A DNA stretch of 64,000 nucleotides from Methylogaea oryzae (GTDB taxonomy: Bacteria > Pseudomonadota > Gammaproteobacteria > Methylococcales > Methylococcaceae): assembly GCF_019669985.1 (NCBI RefSeq), contig NZ_AP019782.1, positions 1,792,001 to 1,856,000 of the forward strand, in the 5' to 3' direction. This document shows, piece by piece, positions 55,753-64,000 of the stretch. The notes under the pieces were generated by a model that was not told the origin of the DNA, made no database searches, and saw only the letters and a list, made by a program, of their open reading frames with translations. Each line of letters opens with the position of its first letter. Within the stretch, counting starts at the first letter, position 1. A program made the position numbers and the translations under genes.

Positions 55753-56838
55753 TTAGGATTTTTTAGCGGCGTCGCGGCTCGAGGCTTGGCGGCGTTGCCG
55801 CGCCTTCCGCTTGCCGTCTTTCGCCTTATCCGCCGGCTTCGACGCGGCCGCCGCCGCACGGGCCGGCTTCGGCGTCGGGAGGGCCGGCGCAGCCGCCGCG
55901 GCGACCTTGGCCGGGGCGGGCGGAGCCGCAGCAGCAGCCGGTTTTGCCGCGTTGCTCATCAGGCTTTGCCGCAACTTCGCCATTTGCTGTTCGAGCCGCG
56001 CCAGGTAGGAGCGGTTGTCGTCGCTTTCCTGCTGCGCTTCTTCCGCCAGCTTCAGCGCCTTCTGGGCCGCCGTCGCCTCCATTTTTTCCCGCATGGCGGC
56101 TTCGGCGGCGGATTGGGGCGGCCGATTCTCCTGGGGGCCGAGCAGTTTGAGCGAGGCTTCGGGGCGGGGCTGAGCCGACGGCGGGTTGCCGGGTTTCGCC
56201 GGGTTGGGCCGCATGGGCAGATTCAATACCGCGCCCAGTTTGATGGCGTTTCTTTGACCGTTGACGAAAGCCTGCGGGTTGGCGTCGTGCAGGAGGGCGA
56301 TGGCTTGGGTCAAAGGGATACGCTGATCCTTGCTTACCCGCTTGGCGATGGTCCACAGCGAGTCGCCGTGTTTCACCGGCCCGTAGCGGCGGGTAGGGAC
56401 GGCCGTTTGCGGAGCCGCCGCCGTGCTGACGGCGTTGTTGCGTTGCGGCGACGGCGGATCCAGCACCACGTTGAATTTACGCAGCAGCGTGCCCTTGGGG
56501 CTTTCCAATTGCAGCAGCAATGTCAGGTAGGTTTCTTTTACCGCGTGTTCCGAGCTGATTCGCAATACCGGCCGGCCGTTTTTTTCGGCCAGCTCGAAGC
56601 GGAAATCCGATAAATAGGCGGGGCGCGGAATTTTCGCCTCGGCGAACGCCTCCGGGGAGCCGAGACCCGCGCGCAGGTTTTTCGCCGATTCGCCGGCTTC
56701 CAGAGCGAGGGGGATCTCCGCTTCGAAACGCCGGTCGAGGGCTGAGCGGACTTCCATTTCCCCCACATTCAGCGCGTGGGCGGCCATTGGGGCGAGCAGC
56801 CCCAGCGCGGCCGAGGCGTATTTCAGCGGTTTTGGCAT
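55753..56838 (-). CDS. FimV N-terminal-domain protein with LysM, short form
   Basis: The protein has 361 residues. A signal peptide (to AAHA) is followed by the FimV N-terminal pattern LNVGEMEVRSALDRRFEAEI, a LysM-like peptidoglycan-binding segment (YGPVKHGDSLWTIAKRV) and a coiled-coil plus Ala/Lys/Pro-rich tail. FimV proper is 700-900 residues with an inner-membrane helix and TPR domain; here these are missing and the tail ends in basic KRKARQRR. It may be a separate short family member. It follows queF by 57 bases on the same strand. Confidence 0.85.
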   Translation of the reverse strand: MPKPLKYASAALGLLAPMAAHALNVGEMEVRSALDRRFEAEIPLALEAGESAKNLRAGLGSPEAFAEAKIPRPAYLSDFRFELAEKNGRPVLRISSEHAVKETYLTLLLQLESPKGTLLRKFNVVLDPPSPQRNNAVSTAAAPQTAVPTRRYGPVKHGDSLWTIAKRVSKDQRIPLTQAIALLHDANPQAFVNGQRNAIKLGAVLNLPMRPNPAKPGNPPSAQPRPEASLKLLGPQENRPPQSAAEAAMREKMEATAAQKALKLAEEAQQESDDNRSYLARLEQQMAKLRQSLMSNAAKPAAAAAPPAPAKVAAAAAPALPTPKPARAAAAASKPADKAKDGKRKARQRRQASSRDAAKKS

Positions 56839-56895
56839 CGCTCGCCCTCTTGTCGTTTGGTGTTGTCGCCGCAGCGCCGGCGGAAAGGGTTGAGA

Positions 56896-57285
56896 TTAGG
56901 GCAGGGCGACCAAGGGTTGCGGTTGCCAAGCCGGATGCCTGTAATCCGCCACCACCGTGGTGTAAATGCCGCCGCGCACGTTGAACTTCGCCGTGACGCG
57001 CATGTAGCGCGGTTGGGTGGCGTAAACCAGGTCGGCGAGGATCTGGTTGGTGACCGCTTCGTGGAAAGCGCCTTCATCGCGGTAGGACCAGATGTACATC
57101 TTGAGGGATTTCAGTTCCACGCAACGGGCGTCCGGCACGTATTCCAGCAGGATGGTGGCGAAATCCGGCTGGCCGGTCTTGGGGCAAAGACAGGTGAATT
57201 CCGGCATGTCGATGCGGATGGTGTAGTCGCGTTCCGGCTGCGGGTTGTCGAAAACTTCCAGTTCTTTGCTGGGTTGGGTGGACAT
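56896..57285 (-). CDS. queF: NADPH-dependent 7-cyano-7-deazaguanine reductase (type I)
   Basis: The protein has 129 residues, the single-domain type. The nucleophile Cys34 and Asp41 lie in [13 protein letters not shown], and [20 protein letters not shown] is the NADPH region. It reduces preQ0 to preQ1 in queuosine synthesis. It reads away from smc. No preQ1 riboswitch is seen upstream. Confidence 0.97.
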   Translation of the reverse strand: MSTQPSKELEVFDNPQPERDYTIRIDMPEFTCLCPKTGQPDFATILLEYVPDARCVELKSLKMYIWSYRDEGAFHEAVTNQILADLVYATQPRYMRVTAKFNVRGGIYTTVVADYRHPAWQPQPLVALP

Positions 57286-57485
57286 AAATTCTATCGTCGA
57301 GGATTGATTGGTGATCCCGCCATTTTAGCGGATTTTGCGCGGGACATGGCTTAATCCGCCCCGCTTCGGGCACAGCCGGGGCGACTTCGGTATAATGGCC
57401 GTACCGAACTCCCGCCATCGTCCTTGCCCGAACCCGCCATGCGCTCCTTCATTTTCCCGGTCCACGCCGCCTAAGCGATACCCCC

Positions 57486-60400
57486 ATGCGGCTGGAAAAA
57501 GTCAAACTCGCCGGATTCAAGTCCTTCGTCGATCCCACGGTGCTGCCCCTGCCCAGCAATCTGGTGGGCATCGTCGGGCCGAACGGTTGCGGCAAGTCGA
57601 ATCTCATCGACGCGGTGCGCTGGGTGATGGGCGAAAGCTCGGCCAAGCATTTGCGCGGCGAGTCCATGAGCGACGTGGTGTTCAACGGCTCGTCCACCCG
57701 CAAACCGGTGAGCATGGCCTCGGTGGAACTGGTGTTCGACAACAGCGAGGGCGATGCGCCGGGCGAATTCGCCGATTACGCGCAGATTTCCGTCAAGCGC
57801 CAGGTGACGCGGGACGGCCAGTCGGCCTATTTCCTCAACAACACCCGCTGCCGCCGCAAGGACATCACCGACATCTTCCTCGGCACCGGCCTCGGCCCGC
57901 GCAGCTACGCCATCATCGAGCAGGGCACCATTTCCCGCCTCATCGAGGCCAAGCCGGAGGAAATGCGCGGCTTCATCGAGGAGGCCGCCGGCATCTCCAA
58001 ATACAAGGAGCGGCGCCACGAGACCGAAATCCGCATGCGCCACACGCGGGAAAACCTGGACCGTCTCAACGATCTGCGCGAAGAAATCACCAAGCAGCTG
58101 GCCAATCTGCAACGCCAGGCCAACAAGGCGGAAAAATACCTGGCACTGCGCGACGAGGAGCGCCGCTACCGCCGCGAACTGTTGGCGCTGCGCTGGCGGC
58201 AATACGATCAAGCTTGCCAAGCGCAGCAGCAAACCATCGCCGGTTATGTGGAGGAGTTGTCGCAGCAAGGGGAAACCGGCCGCGAACTGGACCTGTCGCA
58301 GGAATTGCGCCGCAAGGAACACGCCCAGTTGCAGCACGGGTTGGAACGCACCCAGGGGCGCTTTTACGGCATCAGCGCCGACATCAGCCGTTTGGAGCAA
58401 TCCATCCGCGGGACCGAGCAGAGTCGCGCCGAAATGCAGCGGGAGCTGCAACGGCTGGAGGCCGAATCGGAAAAAGCCGCCCGCGATCTGGCCGACGACC
58501 AGGGCCAGATGGAAAACGTGCGGGAGGAATTGCTGCGCTTGGAGCTGGAATGCCGCGAAGCGGAGGCCCGCGAGGAGGAGGCCAACGGCCTGCGCGAAGA
58601 CGCCGCGCGCCATCACCAGGAAAGCCAGCACCGGCGCGATGCCGCCAAGGGCGAGTCGGCCCGCCACGGCCAGCAGGCGGAAGTGCAACGCACCCGTCTG
58701 CGCCATTTGGGGGACGACGCCGGCCGCTTGCAATCCCGCCGGCAGCGCCTGGAGGCGGAACGGGGCGAGCTGGCCGCCAACCTGGACCAGGAAGGTCTGG
58801 AGGAGTTGCAGCAGGAAGTGGCCGAGTTGGAACTGCGCCGCGCCGATGCGCGGGAGGCGATCCAGGAGCTGGAGGAGACCTTGCAGAACGGCCGCGCGCA
58901 GCTCAAGGCCATGCGCGACGAACTGCACGCCGCCCGCAACGAATTGCAGCAAGTCAACGGCCGCGTGGCCTCCCAGGAAACCTTGCAGCAACACGCCATG
59001 GGCAAGGATAACGGGCCGTTGCAGCGCTGGCTGGAGCAATCCGGCTTGGCCGCCGCGCCGCGTTTGGCGGAGTGCCTGGAGGTTCGGCCCGGCTGGGAAA
59101 CCGCCGTGGAAAAAGTGCTGGATCGCCATTTGCAAGCCGTATGCGTCGACGATTTCGGCGGCGCCGTTTCCCACCTGGAACAACTGCAGGGGCAGTCCTT
59201 GGCGTTGGTGGCGACCGCGGCGCCCGCCCAGTCCGCCGCTGCTCGGTCGGCCTCGAGCTTGGCGGAACAGGTGACGTCGCCCTGGGCGCTGGAAGGGCTG
59301 TTGGGTAGCGTTTATTGCGCGCCGGACCTGGCCGCGGCGGAAGCCATGGCGGAAAAACTCGCCAGCCACGAGTCGGTGATCACCCCGGACGGCGTGCGCC
59401 TTGGCGACCGTTGGCTGTTGGTGCAGCGGGAAAAGGACGAGCGCAGCGGCGTATTGCAGCGAGAAAAAGAATTACGCGCCCTGCGCGAACGGCAGCAAGC
59501 CTTGAACGGCTGTTGCGCCGAATGCGAAACGCGCATCGCCGAGTTGGAGCAGACCCGCCGCGACCAGGAAACGCGCCGGGGCGAGTTGCAGCAAAGCGAA
59601 CAAGCGCTGGCGTCCACCCTGAACAAACGCTCCTCCGAACTGGCGGCGGCCCGCATTCGCCTGGAACAGGCGCAAAAACGCCTGCGCCAGCTGGACGAGG
59701 AACTGGCGGAAATCACGGAAGCCCAGCGCCACAACGGCGAGGAAAAAGCCGAGGCGGAACTGATGCTGGCCCAGGCGGAGGAAGGGTTGGCGGAACATCA
59801 GGCGCGGTTGGCCAGCGCCGAGAACGAGGTCAACGCGGCCCGCGACCAATTGCAGGCGGCGGAGCAGCAATCGCGCTCGGCGCGGGAGACGCTGCACGCC
59901 TTGCGCGCCCGGCGCGGCACGCTGACCTCGTCGCAAGAACTTACCGCCAAGCACCTGGAGCGCTTGCGCGAGCATAGCCGCCAAGCGGCCGAACGCATCA
60001 CCGAGCTGCGCCAGCGCCTGGAGGGCAGCGAAGCGCCCATGCGCGACGAACGGGAGCAACTGGCCGAGCTCAAGGAGCAGCGCGCCGCGGTGGAGGCGGA
60101 ACTGGCGCAATCCCGGCGCGCCCTGGAGGAGGCTGACGCGCAGTTGCGCAAGCTGGCAGAACAGCGCAGCCGGGTGGAGCAAGACAGCAGCCGCTTGCGG
60201 GAAAAGCTGGAGAAAGCCCGGGTGGAAGTGCAATCCATCCTGGTGCGCCGCCAAACCCAGCAGGAGCAGCTGGCCGAGGCGGACGAGAATCTGGAAACGG
60301 TGCTGGAACAACTGACCGAAGAGGCGGAAGAGGGCCGTTGGCAGGCCCGTTTGACGGCGTTGCAGGAGGATATCCAGCGGCTGGGCGCCATCAACCTGAC

Positions 60401-60995
60401 GGCGGTGGAGGAGCACCAGGCGCAAAGCGAGCGGGCCGCGTTCCTGGAGCAGCAGTACGTGGACCTGAGCGAGTCCCTGGCGACCCTGGAAGAGGCCATC
60501 GAAAAAATCGACCAGGAGTGCCGCAGCCGTTTCAAGGAGACCTTCGACAAGGTCAACGCCGGCATGCAGAAAAAGTTTCCCACGCTGTTCGGCGGCGGCA
60601 CCGCCTATCTGGAATTACACGACCAGGATTTGCTCAACAGCGGCGTCACCATCATGGCCAGGCCGCCCGGTAAGCGAAACAGCTCCATTCATCTGCTGTC
60701 GGGTGGCGAAAAGGCGCTGACGGCGGTAGCCTTGGTGTTTTCCATCTTCGAATTGAACCCGGCGCCGTTCTGTTTGCTGGACGAAGTGGACGCTCCTTTG
60801 GACGAAGCCAACGTGGGACGCTTTTCACGATTGGTCAAAGAAATGTCTGAAGCGGTACAATTCATTTTCATTACCCATAACAAGGGTGCCATGGAGATCG
60901 CCGAACAGTTGGCCGGCGTCACCATGAAAGAACCGGGCGTGTCCCGTATTGTTGCGGTCGACATAGATAAAGCGGTGGAGCTGGCGGGGGCTTGA
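57486..60995 (+). CDS. smc: Chromosome segregation protein SMC
   Basis: The protein has 1169 residues. Walker A is GPNGCGKSNL (about 33-42), two long coiled coils flank a hinge at about 500-650, and the signature LLSGGEKALTAVAL with Walker B FCLLDEVDAPLDEAN closes the head at the end. It condenses and segregates chromosomes. A minus-strand-only kleisin is not present; scpA and scpB are elsewhere. zipA follows after nine bases. Confidence 0.97.
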   Translation: MRLEKVKLAGFKSFVDPTVLPLPSNLVGIVGPNGCGKSNLIDAVRWVMGESSAKHLRGESMSDVVFNGSSTRKPVSMASVELVFDNSEGDAPGEFADYAQISVKRQVTRDGQSAYFLNNTRCRRKDITDIFLGTGLGPRSYAIIEQGTISRLIEAKPEEMRGFIEEAAGISKYKERRHETEIRMRHTRENLDRLNDLREEITKQLANLQRQANKAEKYLALRDEERRYRRELLALRWRQYDQACQAQQQTIAGYVEELSQQGETGRELDLSQELRRKEHAQLQHGLERTQGRFYGISADISRLEQSIRGTEQSRAEMQRELQRLEAESEKAARDLADDQGQMENVREELLRLELECREAEAREEEANGLREDAARHHQESQHRRDAAKGESARHGQQAEVQRTRLRHLGDDAGRLQSRRQRLEAERGELAANLDQEGLEELQQEVAELELRRADAREAIQELEETLQNGRAQLKAMRDELHAARNELQQVNGRVASQETLQQHAMGKDNGPLQRWLEQSGLAAAPRLAECLEVRPGWETAVEKVLDRHLQAVCVDDFGGAVSHLEQLQGQSLALVATAAPAQSAAARSASSLAEQVTSPWALEGLLGSVYCAPDLAAAEAMAEKLASHESVITPDGVRLGDRWLLVQREKDERSGVLQREKELRALRERQQALNGCCAECETRIAELEQTRRDQETRRGELQQSEQALASTLNKRSSELAAARIRLEQAQKRLRQLDEELAEITEAQRHNGEEKAEAELMLAQAEEGLAEHQARLASAENEVNAARDQLQAAEQQSRSARETLHALRARRGTLTSSQELTAKHLERLREHSRQAAERITELRQRLEGSEAPMRDEREQLAELKEQRAAVEAELAQSRRALEEADAQLRKLAEQRSRVEQDSSRLREKLEKARVEVQSILVRRQTQQEQLAEADENLETVLEQLTEEAEEGRWQARLTALQEDIQRLGAINLTAVEEHQAQSERAAFLEQQYVDLSESLATLEEAIEKIDQECRSRFKETFDKVNAGMQKKFPTLFGGGTAYLELHDQDLLNSGVTIMARPPGKRNSSIHLLSGGEKALTAVALVFSIFELNPAPFCLLDEVDAPLDEANVGRFSRLVKEMSEAVQFIFITHNKGAMEIAEQLAGVTMKEPGVSRIVAVDIDKAVELAGA

Positions 60996-61004
60996 GGATC
61001 ACGA

Positions 61005-64000
<2,996 letters not shown>

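Noticed and set aside
57471-59369. Long minus-strand open frame opposite smc
   Set aside because: It has no domain or start signal and mirrors the codon bias of smc.

Overview
The window is GC-rich (by eye about 60-65%), densely coded and typical of a gammaproteobacterial chromosome: it carries a smc-zipA-ligA block, a FimV-like protein, a DedD/SPOR-CvpA-PurF-MetZ block, truA-trpFBA-accD-folC synteny and groESL behind a CIRCE element. SmbP, a Met-rich multicopper oxidase, a Nit1C cluster and a bacterial-type tRNA-Leu would suit a Methylococcales-type methylotroph or an environmental relative. No methane or methanol oxidation gene lies in the window, so that placement is inference.

Layout. 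1-4.4 kb: a histone-H1-like DUF2934 protein, a GNAT/nitrilase fusion, a STAS protein coupled to a cytosolic-type chemotaxis transducer, and tRNA-Leu(CAA). 4.7-8.4 kb: a MocR-type regulator, then a divergent module of a small 4-TM protein plus truncated haemoglobin on one side and TetR plus a PNPOx-like flavoprotein on the other, with a two-site operator between them. 8.4-14.1 kb: a complete seven-gene Nit1C cluster (nitB to nitH order), known from cyanide assimilation and nitrogen-starvation work. 14.4-16.8 kb: an ABM/cupin/metallo-beta-lactamase/DUF2380 run on the same strand. 17-18.6 kb: TetR coupled to pgeF.

18.6-31.4 kb is a surface-glycan locus on the minus strand. manC and manB supply GDP-mannose. 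Gmd, a His-for-Lys DegT-family dehydratase (ColD-like) and an SDR (ColC-like) form what looks like a GDP-L-colitose pathway, translationally coupled by ATGA overlaps. They are followed by three glycosyltransferase-like proteins, an AglD/LPG-synthase-type membrane protein and a large unrecognised membrane protein. Base composition drops in this block.

31.7-38.7 kb: an orphan XRE regulator, CIRCE-groESL, and a MASE1-PAS-GGDEF-EAL protein. 38.7-44.8 kb: a REP-like inverted pair flanked by a duplicated gene end, a GMC dehydrogenase with Tat small subunit, SmbP, a frameshifted DUF1640 gene, a copper oxidase and mutM. 44.8-63.7 kb: core metabolism and cell division genes, nearly all on the plus strand and many overlapping by 1-4 bases (ROK kinase, truA, trpFBA, accD, folC, dedD, cvpA, purF, metZ, fimV-like, queF, smc, zipA, ligA). 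The right edge cuts a gene ending in an Hpt phosphotransfer domain.
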